From Brachypodium distachyon (lineage: Eukaryota; Streptophyta; Magnoliopsida; Poales; Poaceae): DNA of 64,000 nucleotides. Positions within the stretch are counted from its first letter, which is position 1, and each line of letters opens with the position of its first letter. The stretch covers positions 11,832,501-11,896,500 of the forward strand of contig NC_016132.3 of assembly GCF_000005505.3 (NCBI RefSeq), written 5' to 3'. The position numbers and the translations under genes were made by a program. Positions 26,701-36,084 of the stretch are shown here, piece after piece. Under the pieces are notes generated by a model. That model had not been told where the DNA came from. It made no database searches and saw only the letters and a list, made by a program, of their open reading frames with translations.

Positions 26701-29700
26701 TTCCCTAGCCTTCTGACGCGACAGGGTAAAGTTGCCACCCACACAAAACTAAAGTTGCCAACCTCACGGACCAAAGTTGCCACCCTATAGAACTAAAGTT
26801 GTCACCCCACAAGTCACATGGCGCGATTTCAGGCACAGTCTTCCCAATCAGATGGCCAGCAGAGCGTTCACTCCGAGAGACTAAAGAGCAAGTGTTCGCT
26901 CATTAGAAATTCCGAATCTTAAAACTTTGTGATCATGATCTTGTCACTCCCTCTCTATTTACAATTATACAATCTGATCCTACAAATTTTTGTACTTGTC
27001 AATTGAAACATAATCCTACCAAAGATCCGACACTGACAACCCTGATTGTTTGTGACTTGGTGTGTAGGTATGTCTCACCAATTAGTAAGTTCCGTAGGGT
27101 GGAATACTGGAAACAGTATAAACGAATAAATATGGTTTCTAATCCAGGAGAGACTAATATAAATGAATTATGTATTGATCTATATTTATTTATTCAGGTT
27201 CAATTATATACTTGTTCCGTTATGTTTCTTGAATTATCTATTCATTCTATTGTGCCAGGAAAATGGCGAATGCTGGTATACGGCTCGTTTGATTACGCAG
27301 AACCCAGGTATTAGTGATTTGCTGATTTCCTGTATATCATATGGTTTCTATACAACTCTTCTTGAATTGTGATGGCAGATTTACCGCTAAAGAGCTAACT
27401 AGTGTGTTCCAGTTTGACATGTCCACCTCATCAGCTTGAAAGTAATCAAAATCTTACCTGAATTGTGCTCCAGTTGGCTCCATACCCTAACCAGGGGCAG
27501 TGCTCATCTGCCTCTTGTCCCTTGTTGTTGGAGATTTCCTGAATGAAGCATATCCTTATGTCTATCCTCAGGAGCTGATAAGATAACTCTAACCTCCTTC
27601 TGTCCATCCACAAGAGTCAGGAAATAATAAGACTTAAGTATTACCACCTTGCTTCCAGTGCAAAAAACGACTACAAATTCCTCCTTATGTTCTCAATTGA
27701 GTGCTTCCATCTTTTCTTCAAAAAAGACTGTCTTCCGGCTCTTCCTTGGTAGTGTCTTCATCAGAGTCCTCATCTGCAAACTGCAGCAACTTCTCCTCCC
27801 TATCGCACAACCTCTCCATCAGCCTTGGTTTCAGTCAAACCCCTTGACTCTTTGGCCAATCCTTTTCTACTTCACACAACGGTAAGGGACGACCCAATCT
27901 CTCAGAGAGCAATGTCGATAACTTGTACTCCCTCCGTCCCATATTAAGTGACTCAAATTTGCCCAAATATGGATGTATCTATGCCTATAAAGCATCTAGA
28001 TACATGTAATAGAAAGTCACTTAATATGGGACGGAGGGAGTATGATTTAGCTAATCTTCCGGCTGATCACCCATCGCCAATGCAACGAACTTGCAACCCA
28101 ATGAAAATTTGCAACACCACACACTTGCGCAGTAGTCCGCCGACCACAAGCGGTTTCGCAGTCTCCCAGTTCCCAACAGAACGACAAATAACGCTGGAAT
28201 TTCAGTAACAATAAACACGCTATTGGAAGGAATATGGTGTAGAGGATTCAAGATGAATGCTTGCGCAATTCAGCAGGAGTATTACAATAGATGGACTTCG
28301 ACTTGGACTCAAACCTGGCTCAACTTGATTTAATAGAACCAAACCATAATAGGCTTTGGCTCACACATGGACTCAGAGGTCCGGTTAGACCAAGGGTGGG
28401 TTTCAAAGCAGAGCATTAGGTAGATGGGTCCCTTTTAAGAAAACAAGGATGGGTTTCATGGATCTTGCTCAAATGTTAGTGTGGAGAGGTAGAGGCACAA
28501 GAATGGATGCTGATATAGAACAACTCCTTGTAAAGTAGAGCAAAAGATTCAGATCTCAAGACTGAATCTGCTCCGGCAGGTTGCCGGCGGGGCTGCTCAG
28601 CTCGAGTGATCTTTTGAGTCGCTCAGGCTTAGCGCCTCATAAGTCTGAAGTTTGATTTCAGGTTTCGTGCAAATCGGGACAGGGAGCGGCCGTCCGATCA
28701 AGTGTCCATGCTGATGAATAAAATATGAAGACTTGTCATACCCTTAGATTTATGGAACACATCGTGGGTTGTCCTGGTGCACCATATACTCGTACCCAAC
28801 TTGCTGCAACTCTAGCATATCATTCTTGTTGCTGGCTGCCTTGCACACAAGATATTCTTCTAATTGTTTGCATTCACCATCTTCAGTTGTGGTGCGCCTT
28901 CCTCCCTCTCTGCCCTCGTGCACATCTTGATGATGGATGCCAGCACTTGATGATCCTCATGCACGCTCTCCTCTCCTCCACGCACCATGCATGCTTCAGC
29001 CTCAAATCTGATTATACAAAGACGCAAAGACTTCGGCAGTATAAAATTCTCATTAATAAATATATCGTATTGAACTAAGAGAGAATTCACATGTTCTAAT
29101 AACTTGGTGCACGTGCTCTTGTAATTGGTCCAATGCACAGATCATTACTTGTTCAGCAATTGGAGAAGATGGTAAAGAGCTAGGGATGCCTTTATTACAC
29201 AAAACCAATGCCGCAGCATCCCTTCCAAAGCTAAACAAGGGTCACACAGCATGGGTGTTGTACAATCTGAAGCAAAGATACCCTGTGATATTAAATGTAG
29301 AACATTTCCTCAGAACCACCACTGCAATGCAGCTTCTTGCGACTGTTGAAAATCTCTCATCCAATGTCAAGTCTCAATAATAACACAATCCTACCTAAAA
29401 AACAGTAACATTATCCAAAACGTCAAACATCCAGCAAGGCCCTGCATGCAATTTGAATCCATACCATCTAATTTAATTTAATTATCCCTTTGTGCAGGAC
29501 TAACTGATATGTAACTTGTCGTTGCATAGGCTCTCAGAAAACATGTTTGTTCCTTTTTGTTTAGAAAAATAAGAGCAGGGTGCCTTTTAATGGTTTTAAC
29601 TGCTGGGTTTGAAAAAACTATTTCTCCCATAAAATCGACGTTTTACTTAATTGTTTAAAAAAATCCAACCACAGTTTGCAAGATTTGATTATTGGATCAT

Positions 29701-30580
29701 GTGCAAAATTAAAAAATATACATCTCTTCAGCTAAAATTGGGCTAAAGGGTGTCAATTATGCTCGGAACCACCCTTTTAAGAAAACCAGACTGGACTGTT
29801 TTGATCAGTTCTTGTGGAAACCCACTGGTTGACTTATATTTGTGATTTTCTTGTTATAGTTCTTGGAATTAAATCTACTTAGAGACAGTCACTTCGCCAT
29901 TAATCTTTTTTAGAGTTGACTTGTACTAGAGCAACTATATATGGCAATGCACAATATTTGTTCACTATTGGTATACAGATGCAGGAAGTAGCAGCTCAGA
30001 TGAGGACATCGAGCAACCTTATGATGGTAAAGAGGAAGTACACAAATGCTTGAATGGAGCATTTCATACACCGGAAAAGGAAATACAAAAATGCCTGACT
30101 GGAGCATCTGATGCACCGGAGGAAATGGTGGATTCGGATGTAAAGCTTCCAGCAAACTCATGCTGCATGAAAATTCCAGCACATAATAAAGAGGAACCAC
30201 AAAAGTGCATAAATAAAGAATCTGGTACGTCTATGGAGGCCATCGATTCAAAAGTGGAACTTGCGCATGAAAATAGTGAATGCTGCATCAACAAACAAGC
30301 AGATTGTCCATCGTCGCCAATGACCAATTCAGGAAAGTCAACCAACATCTTCCTCACCAACGACCAATTAAGAACTGTCAGTTTCAAGAAGCACAAGACA
30401 TCAACTGAGCCTGAGCTTCCTCACATTGTTGGGGGGCTCATGTTGGAACAGGAGAAAGTAGCAAATAAAATCAGGTTGGCCGAAGACCTCCTACTGTCAA
30501 TGAGCTCTGCTCCACAGAACGCACCGCCAATGCCTTCCTGGAAATTTCTGGAAAATAACCCATCGGCAAAGCATAACTGA
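14713..30580 (+). CDS. Agenet (Tudor-like) domain protein, six coding exons, 394 aa
   Basis: Plant Agenet domains belong to the Royal family and often read histone marks. The role of this protein is not known to me. Coding exons are 14713-14802, 15584-15653, 18886-19142, 20943-21059, 27259-27307 and 29979-30580. All have GT-AG borders and consistent phases; total 1185 nt. A first Agenet-like unit (about residues 5-53) starts FKVGDVIESRS and contains GAWFRCKI. The second (about 111-178) starts WKVGDLVDWW, has CFWTGKITELLGDDKFK, and ends PALDWSLENGWSTPL. The last exon encodes a Cys-dotted acidic region (about 210-300) with loose repeats around HKCLNGA, QKCLTGA, QKCINKE and ECCINKQ. A conserved-looking tail follows (LMLEQEKVANKIRLAEDLLL). 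The gene spans 16 kb because its introns are loaded with mobile elements. The small 49-nt exon 5 is the least secure part; it restores phase exactly. Confidence 0.82.
15042..15180 (-). mobile_element. 3' end fragment of a LINE
   Basis: The CAACAACAACAATAACAAAC stretch followed by GTCCCAAGCAAGTGGGGTAG and GATATGAAACCCAAA matches the 3' terminal sequence of the LINE at 23701-25135, same orientation. No reverse-transcriptase coding remains. It lies in intron 2 of the Agenet gene. Confidence 0.6.
15830..16250. repeat. Unclassified dispersed-repeat-like sequence in an Agenet intron
   Basis: The stretch containing TCTCCTAAACCGTTAGTTCG and the following GATTAAAATCCGTTTTCACG resembles a high-copy pooid repeat that I know by sight but cannot assign to a superfamily. 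No ends were defined. The boundaries are approximate. Confidence 0.3.
16253..16376. repeat. Degenerate tandem repeat, about 5 units of 22-24 bp
   Basis: Successive units follow the pattern ACTGGTAAACAAGTGACTATA with variation (ACCTGGTAAACATGTGACTAC, GCCTGATAAACAAGTGACTA, ATCCGGTAAACAAGTGATAA). It sits in intron 2 of the Agenet gene, right after the unclassified repeat at 15830. Confidence 0.7.
16797..17576. mobile_element. Harbinger/Tourist-like non-autonomous element, 780 bp
   Basis: Left end GGGGCTGTTTGG and right end CCAAACAGGTCC are inverted repeats, flanked by TTC on both sides (16794-16796 and 17577-17579). Subterminal segments repeat AGGTGAAGTGGAG in both halves. The interior (17000-17240) is a GC-rich block of CDS-like composition without a recognisable domain. 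It lies in intron 2 of the Agenet gene. The TTC flank is not the canonical TWA, so the superfamily assignment is tentative. Confidence 0.6.
18252..18364. mobile_element. Stowaway-type MITE (113 bp)
   Basis: Ends CTCCCTCCGTTCCATAATTC and GAATTATGGAACGGAGGGAG are perfect inverted repeats. TA flanks the left side and TG, one change from TA, the right. Intron 2 of the Agenet gene. Confidence 0.88.
20190..20425. mobile_element. Long-TIR MITE (236 bp)
   Basis: About 60 bp at each end are inverted repeats (CTCCCTTTGTTCCCAATTAA on the left, TTAATTGAGAACAGAGGGAG on the right), flanked by TA. The middle carries a direct duplication of ACRTGGACTGCA. It is a different family from the 113-bp copies. Intron 3 of the Agenet gene. 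Confidence 0.85.
20455..20492. mobile_element. Solo Stowaway end (remnant)
   Basis: The sequence GTATTTAGGAACGGAGGGAG followed by TA is a right Stowaway terminus without a matching left end nearby. Confidence 0.5.
21868..21911. mobile_element. Solo Stowaway end (remnant)
   Basis: GACAAGAATTTAGAAACGGA leads into GGGAG and TA, a right terminus with no partner. Intron 4 of the Agenet gene. Confidence 0.45.
21960..22660. repeat. Retrotransposon-like repeat of unknown class
   Basis: GTCGACTAGAAGGG, a run of 11 G and TGAATAGGCGAC, followed by a low-ORF leader with CACCGGAGTTCCACCGATTG, looks like an abundant grass retroelement non-coding segment. No polymerase coding and no duplicated LTR is visible in the window, so class and borders are open. 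Confidence 0.3.
22661..23680. other. Agenet intron 4 interior without recognisable features
   Basis: No open frame of note, no paired repeat ends. It simply separates the retroelement-like block from the LINE. Confidence 0.35.
23683..23699. repeat. GA microsatellite
   Basis: About eight GA dinucleotides next to the 3' end of the minus-strand LINE. Confidence 0.85.
23701..25135 (-). pseudogene. 5'-truncated LINE reverse transcriptase (non-LTR retrotransposon)
   Basis: Reading leftward, successive frames give reverse-transcriptase segments: NEWRKSILVPIFKNKEDIQS with CSNYKGIKLISHTMKLWERV (from 25100); a damaged central domain (about 24930-24650); then IPWCMLFVDDGVLVDES with the palm FVDD (24576-24526). 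The C-terminal part, FRYLGSMLQSNGGIDEDVSH with the later MLYGAECWPTKRQHIQ, runs to about 23980. Several frameshifts and stops break the frame. The element ends in a non-coding 3' tail with GTCCCAAGCAAGTTGG, also found alone at 15042-15180. It lies antisense in intron 4 of the Agenet gene. Confidence 0.85.
25136..26580. other. Agenet intron 4 interior, second part
   Basis: Several open frames of 70-130 codons exist (25329-25727, 25874-26248), but none shows a domain, consistent codon bias or exon-like borders. I call no gene. Confidence 0.35.
26583..26902. mobile_element. Small TIR element built around a tandem array
   Basis: The left end GAGCGAACATCCGCTCTCTAG pairs with the reverse complement of the right end (GAGCGAACACTTGCTCTTTAG). 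Inside, 26624-26812 holds seven units of about 22 bp beginning AAAGTTGCCACCC (variants AAAGTTGTCACCC, AAAGTTGCCATCC). After the third unit a second copy of the left-end block CTAGCCTTCTGACGCGACAG occurs. Short terminal repeats and no coding suggest a Mutator-type or unclassified MITE. Flanking duplication was not resolved. Confidence 0.6.
27928..28040. mobile_element. Stowaway-type MITE (113 bp)
   Basis: Perfect inverted ends CTCCCTCCGTCCCATATTAA and TTAATATGGGACGGAGGGAG with TA flanks. Intron 5 of the Agenet gene, about 620 bases after the tiny exon 5. Confidence 0.92.
28043..29978. other. Rest of Agenet intron 5
   Basis: No repeat ends and no convincing exon seen. Open frames up to 117 codons have no domain. 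Confidence 0.35.
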
Positions 30581-31978
30581 AGTTAACTTTGTCTAGTAAT
30601 CAACTTGCTGGGCATCACCCGCGTGCTAGAGTGTGGTTCTCTATACCATTTGATATTACTAAGATAGGTTACATAGCATGTCCAAATTACCCTTTTTTTT
30701 TTGCCTTCCAGCCCGGTGGCTGTGATGATCCTGATTCCTGACTCGCCTGACAATCTGTCAAGCTGCATCGTTGATCTTAGATAGCTCATTTGGTGTACCG
30801 TGTACGTCCATGTGCTGCTGATTGTAAGCTGAGGCAGATGGACCATTCGAGCATTGTTTCAGCAGCTGTTAAATATTTGTCATGCTAATTATGTAGGGGT
30901 GCCATATCCAAAAAAACAGTATATATCATCTTTCTGGCATGATCAGGGGAAGACCCTACGTACAGAACCGGTCGAGTCCCTAATTTTATTATAAGTTGGC
31001 CTCAGTAGGAAGAAAATGTGTGGTTAACACCAAGGGTCTTAGCAGTTAGTAGTAGCACAAACAGTCAGTGTTTTGTACTACTCAGTACTGATTTGAGCCA
31101 AAGAGGGCGGTTTCCAGGCTGTCATGGTCATGGTGCTTCCTTTGTTCTATGGCGGGGGGCTGTTCTTTTCGTGGTGCATCCTTTGTAAAATGAACTTTGG
31201 TGTCCAAGCAACGGTTCCATGACGGTGGAGACGTTGCATGAAATCTGTGCAGTCCGGAGTGAACCAGAGGACCATGGCATCCATCAATTGAAAGAGCAAG
31301 CTGAAGTCAGTCCCCGTCAAAGTGCCAAGTTGCAACGCCTCGGCCATCCGAGGGTTGAACGTACGCCAAGCGAGAATTTTCTGCCGTTACAAATCTTCCC
31401 CTCTCATCGTTATTCGTAAATCAAACGCTAGCTGTGTCAGTATTACTGACATATGTTCTAGGAAGCCTGGAGGTGGTCAAGACAACCATATCTATCTTCT
31501 GACCGAACTGAATAAAAAAAATATGCCTCGACACCTCAACAGGCAATCAGTTCCCCATTAGGCTTGGGAGTACTTGACCGGGCCACGTTAAAATTGGTTC
31601 TACGTGACAGCTTTGAACTCTGGCCTTTCTGGCTGGCAGCTTGCATGAGCTGAATTGTGGCTTCATCGTGGCAAGGGAAACGGATAAAATCCCAACTGTT
31701 GAAACAAATAAGTAGGACAACACACATAGCATACTGAAAAAGCTAAAGAATCCATTCCATAGTACAAAGATTACACTCCCGAGTATCTAACATTCTTGTC
31801 TCATGTCGCAACACAAAAAACACACACGGAGGAGAAACAAAAAATGGAAGATGAAATGTAATACAACTGCCATAGTTCAAGTTGAAGATGGAAAGCTCAT
31901 TCTCGAAACCACACATGCAATCGCCAAAGCAAGGCCTCAAAAACTCCAATCCCACGATATTCAGTCTTGGAGAAAACC
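30581..31978. other. Shared 3' region of convergent Agenet and Y14 genes
   Basis: Contains the Agenet 3' UTR (rightward) and the Y14 3' UTR (leftward, probably 31740-31978). No further gene or paired repeat found. Confidence 0.45.
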
Positions 31979-34632
31979 TCAGTATCTCCTCCTGGGTGGG
32001 CTCCTTGATCTGCAAACGCACAAAAACCAAAACTTTTTCATACATGAAATTACATTATCATGACAAGAAACATACGACAACCAGATTATAAAACTTTGCT
32101 TTGAAAACACTACAATATTTCTTAACACCTGTGTCGCAAAGTTAAAACGAGGCTCATCAGATATATGTTGTTACATTGTTAATTCTCCACACAAAGCCTT
32201 GATCTTTACGAGTGTTTACTACCCTAAAACTTCCTCCGGATTTCTATTTTGTAAGACATAAACTGAACAGCTGGCTGCAAGATCAGAGAGACATACCTCC
32301 TGCGGACATTCCTTCGCTTGGCAGGGCCATTACTAAAGGCCCAATCAACATTTATTATCTGTGTTACAAGTTCAGTTCCGTCCATTGTTTTTATTGCAGC
32401 CTGGGCTTCCTCGAAGCTCTCATATTCAATCAAGGCATATCCCTGCACAAGTGAAGCAGGATCATCTTATTATCCAATTTAAAAGTTCACACGTGAAAAT
32501 TGGTCAAGTCGGTATCGGTTCTACTTTTGCATATTTTACTATTTGATTGAAGACATATGAAAGTACACCATAAATTATGAAGAATATTGAAATGTATTAA
32601 ATATTGCAGAAGACACAGCTATAAGTAACAAGCAGATTTACCTTGACAAATCCAGTGCGGCGATCTAAATTCAAATGCAAGTTCTTAACTTGCCCAAATT
32701 CCCGAAAAGCATTATGGAGATCATCCTCCTGTGCTTCTTCGTGAACACCGGTTACAAGAACAATCCACCCCTCTATAGCTGCAAAATTTAAAAGACATAA
32801 AGGAGGTATATGTGAGAAAAAATAACTAGAAACTAGCAGAGCTTCAACAAAATGAATTTAGTGAAGGTAAACAAAGTGATCACTCTGCACATTTTTCTAC
32901 AGATAAACCTTCAATAGTTTATGAAGTGCAATGTCAAATGTGATTACTTAATGAACTGCTTTTCAAATAGCAAGGGAATAGGAGAGATTACAAGGTACGA
33001 TGCCGATTCAATCTAACGATTATGAACACCGAGCTTCATGAAAAAAATCCAATCCACAGAAATTTTAGAACCATGAGGTGGAAAGTAAGACGACAAGTTG
33101 GCGATACATAGTTGGCACATAATATAAGCATTAAACCTATCAGGACCGCATGTACCATTTCCTCACTGAGCATGGTAAAATCAAAACAGCTCTTGCTGTT
33201 CTACATCGCTTGGTCATTCAGAGAAAAGGCATACAAACAGCAGGGTGGTTAATCCGTTGGAAGAAACCTCACTCCAGAAGACTACTCTACATGGAAGATG
33301 AGGGATTCATTCAGAATACATTTCCTCAATTCACACCTTCAGGACAAGGTGAAACTTGAGGGAGAATAGTGTTGTCTGAACCGGATAGACTCTGAATATG
33401 TCTAAAGAGTAAATATCAAGAAACCCTGATCTGTGGCACATGAGCCAGTAGTCACACAAAACCCCAATTTTTGGCAATTCATCACATAACAACAGTTTTT
33501 GGAGTAGGATGTATCACAGAACCAAATCTCTATGTTTGACTGGTTTGACAAATATTCTGAGCCCTGGGCCACTGTCAATGCTGATGTGGTTTATAAGGGG
33601 CCACATGGGACGACTCAATGTGGATGGAGGTGGGGAAAAGCAACGGGTGCTCTGAATATTTGGCACACTAGTCTGTCAGATTTGAGAGAAATCTAACAAA
33701 AGAGGACCTTTACTGCACCAAAATACTTTTTTTTTGTGTGATACATTCTTCACATCCAACCAAAGCACCAATCTTTTACGCTCACATAGTAAACGAACAA
33801 GATTTTACATCAACTAACAAAATACAAATTACAGTACTCCCTCCGACCGGAATTACTTGTCACTGATTTGTACTAAATCTGGGAAAAGTAATATGGGTCG
33901 GAGGGAGTATCTGTTTTCCTTCGAAAAGGAGGATAGCCCCCAAAGTACAGTATCTAATTACTCAAGACCACTAACTTGCAGTTTTGTGCATCTAATTCTT
34001 TGGATTCAGAACCAATCAACAACACATTATCCATGTTACTCCCTCCGTTCCTAAATATAAGATGTTCCAGCCTTGTCCTAAGAATACGACGATCTGCTGC
34101 TGAAACAACCAGCACCCAGGAACAACGCTAATATGCGCACCTCAGTTATCCGTACCATAACTTTCTTGCAACTAAATCAACTAAGAAGGCACCGTGAACC
34201 TACCAAATCACCGAGGAAAGCCTAGAGACCAAGATCGTGGCATGCGCTTCAACTCAGCAAGATCATACTGAAACCAACCGCTGTGACCAAATTCGTGCAC
34301 CAAAGAAGGAACGCCTTCACTCAAAGAAGGCACGGGGAGGGGAGATCGGAAAGCAGAAGAAGCGTACATCTGAGGGGTCCAGGGCCGTCGTCGGTGCCCA
34401 GGGAGTCGAAGGCGGCGCGGCCAGTGAGGGGCCGCGAGGAGGAAGGCTCCTCGCGGAACCCGCGGCCCTTGGTCTTGCGCGCGGCGGCGGCGGAGGAATC
34501 CTCCCCGCCGGCGGCGATGGTGGAGCGGAGACGCGGGGCAGGGGCGGGGTTATTCTCGGGGGCGTCATCGTCCATGAGGTCGTCGTCGTCGGAGTCGAAG
34601 TCGACGACCTCAACGTCGTTCGACGCCGCCAT
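31979..34632 (-). CDS. Y14: RNA-binding protein Y14 (RBM8A), exon junction complex core
   Basis: Y14 pairs with Mago in the exon junction complex that marks spliced mRNAs for export, localisation and nonsense-mediated decay. Coding exons in transcript order are 34632-34368, 32778-32642, 32442-32297 and 32009-31979; GT-AG borders, phases agree, 579 nt, 192 aa. The acidic N-terminus ([20 protein letters not shown]) is followed by a low-complexity linker and [20 protein letters not shown], the start of the RRM (about 89-170). RNP motifs are visible as [14 protein letters not shown] and [10 protein letters not shown]. Then comes the conserved [20 protein letters not shown] and the basic tail [12 protein letters not shown]. 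Length and motifs are normal for plants. Intron 1 (1.6 kb) contains a 71-bp MITE and a Stowaway end. The last coding exon encodes only the final ten codons including the stop. Confidence 0.95.
33837..33907. mobile_element. Short Stowaway-type MITE (71 bp)
   Basis: Ends CTCCCTCCGACCGGAATTAC and AAGTAATATGGGTCGGAGGGAG are inverted repeats flanked by TA. It lies in Y14 intron 1. It is shorter than the 113-bp copies, with only a small loop. Confidence 0.8.
34043..34075. mobile_element. Solo Stowaway end (remnant) in Y14 intron 1
   Basis: CTCCCTCCGTTCCTAAATAT followed by AAGATGTT is a left terminus without a right partner before the exon at 34368. Confidence 0.5.
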
Positions 34633-36084
34633 GGTCGCCTGCTCGTTCGCTGCTAGGGTGCGGCGTAGCGTGGGTATCCGCGTCTTGGATGGGGTTGGGA
34701 CTTGAGCAACTTCGTGGCCTCGAGGGAGCTAGCGATGTCACCGGAACACAAAATAGATTTCGAGATTTCTCTAAAAAAAATCTTGTTATTTTCTTTAAAG
34801 AACGTCTAGGCATCGCATGTTTAAGAATATAAATCGTTTAATTTTGTTAAATAAGTAAATATAAGATGTTCTAATTTTTGTCAAAGTCCAAGTTTTTATA
34901 AAAATCTATCAACATTTATAATCATACATTAGTTTTATTACTTATTTATATATGGTCATGAGATTCTCTTTGACAAAGTGGACGAGAAGTTGAGTAAATC
35001 TTATTCTTAATCCGCACAGTACTGTCGTTGCCACCATAGCGGCACTGACGGTTGACCAAAACATAACTTTAGAAACCTACTATCACGAAACACATGTCCA
35101 AGGTCACCACCCTCTCCTACCAATTGAGCAGCAAGTAGAAAAGGCAGGGTGACGGAACGCTCGCTGGCCGGTCGAGACAAGAGGCGATCTGCTCCATGCA
35201 TGACGGTTAGGGCACTTTTCTGTTGTGAAGGGATAACTCCCTGGATAGGATTTGTGGTTACTTGTGGATGTCCACATTGTCCTACATGCTTAGCAAACTC
35301 GAAGATATTTGACTTAACAAAGTTAGAATATCTTATGTTAAGAACGGGGTTAAGATAAACTAAGAACAAATGGCCACTTCCCACAAGAAATTAACTGGAC
35401 CGCAGATTTGCAAATGAAAAAAGTTTTGGCTGGATGATGTTTAATTTGTTTTTATAACAGATATCCTGCCCTCACGAGCAACCTGCGCTCGTGGAAGGGT
35501 CCAAAGACGAGGAGGTGCTTCGAGGGTGGGGATGACACAACGGGGCTATTAAGCGCTAACAAGCTACGCTTGGAAGGATTAGTTATTGTGAGGAAAGGGG
35601 GATGAGGAGGTTGTGGTATCGGCGAGGACATCTCGTTCTTGCTCATGCCCATGGTTGATAAGGCTCCCCTCACCGATCCGCTCTATGTTAACTAACTAAT
35701 AACGGTGTTAACTCCGCAACGGCTGCAGTCTCAAGAGAGGAGGTTGTTCGTGACGATTGGGCACCTGGGTTGGGTTTGTGCAATGAGGTGATGGTGTGGG
35801 AGTTTTTTAGTCATGGCCAAAAATTTGTTGTTTGTTTTTTTTAAGACAAAGTTTGATGTTAGTTTGGAGACCAAAGTTGACAATTGAATTCATTGCCCTT
35901 GCTCTATTTCGGGACTAGGCAGACAGCCATTGACCCGCCGTCCTCGTCGCGACCTTGGCCTCCCTTCCCTCCCTTTGGTCGTCCGCCACAGCTCCCAAAT
36001 CATCCGGCAGCAGAAAAAAAAAAGAACCAGATATTTCGGCGATCCGATCCGCTGCGAGGACGAGAGAGGGAAGAGGCCGTGGCG
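34633..36084. other. Divergent promoter region of Y14 and the phosphatase gene
   Basis: Between the two start codons lies an AT-rich block. Part of it (34850-35010) carries AAATATAAGATGTTCTAATT and TTTGACAAAGTGGACGAGAA, the interior of a Stowaway-type element whose ends are lost. The right side (35930-36084) is a GC-rich leader for the phosphatase. An open frame upstream of 36085 continues in frame back to 35884 without an ATG, so I keep 36085 as start. Confidence 0.4.

Noticed and set aside
26624..26812. Regularly spaced repeats that superficially resemble a CRISPR array
   Set aside because: Units are head-to-tail with no unique spacers, lie within a TIR element, and the DNA is plant nuclear.
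35884..36084. In-frame extension upstream of the phosphatase start
   Set aside because: Open but without an ATG, and AT/GC composition fits a leader. The start at 36085 gives a normal N-terminus.
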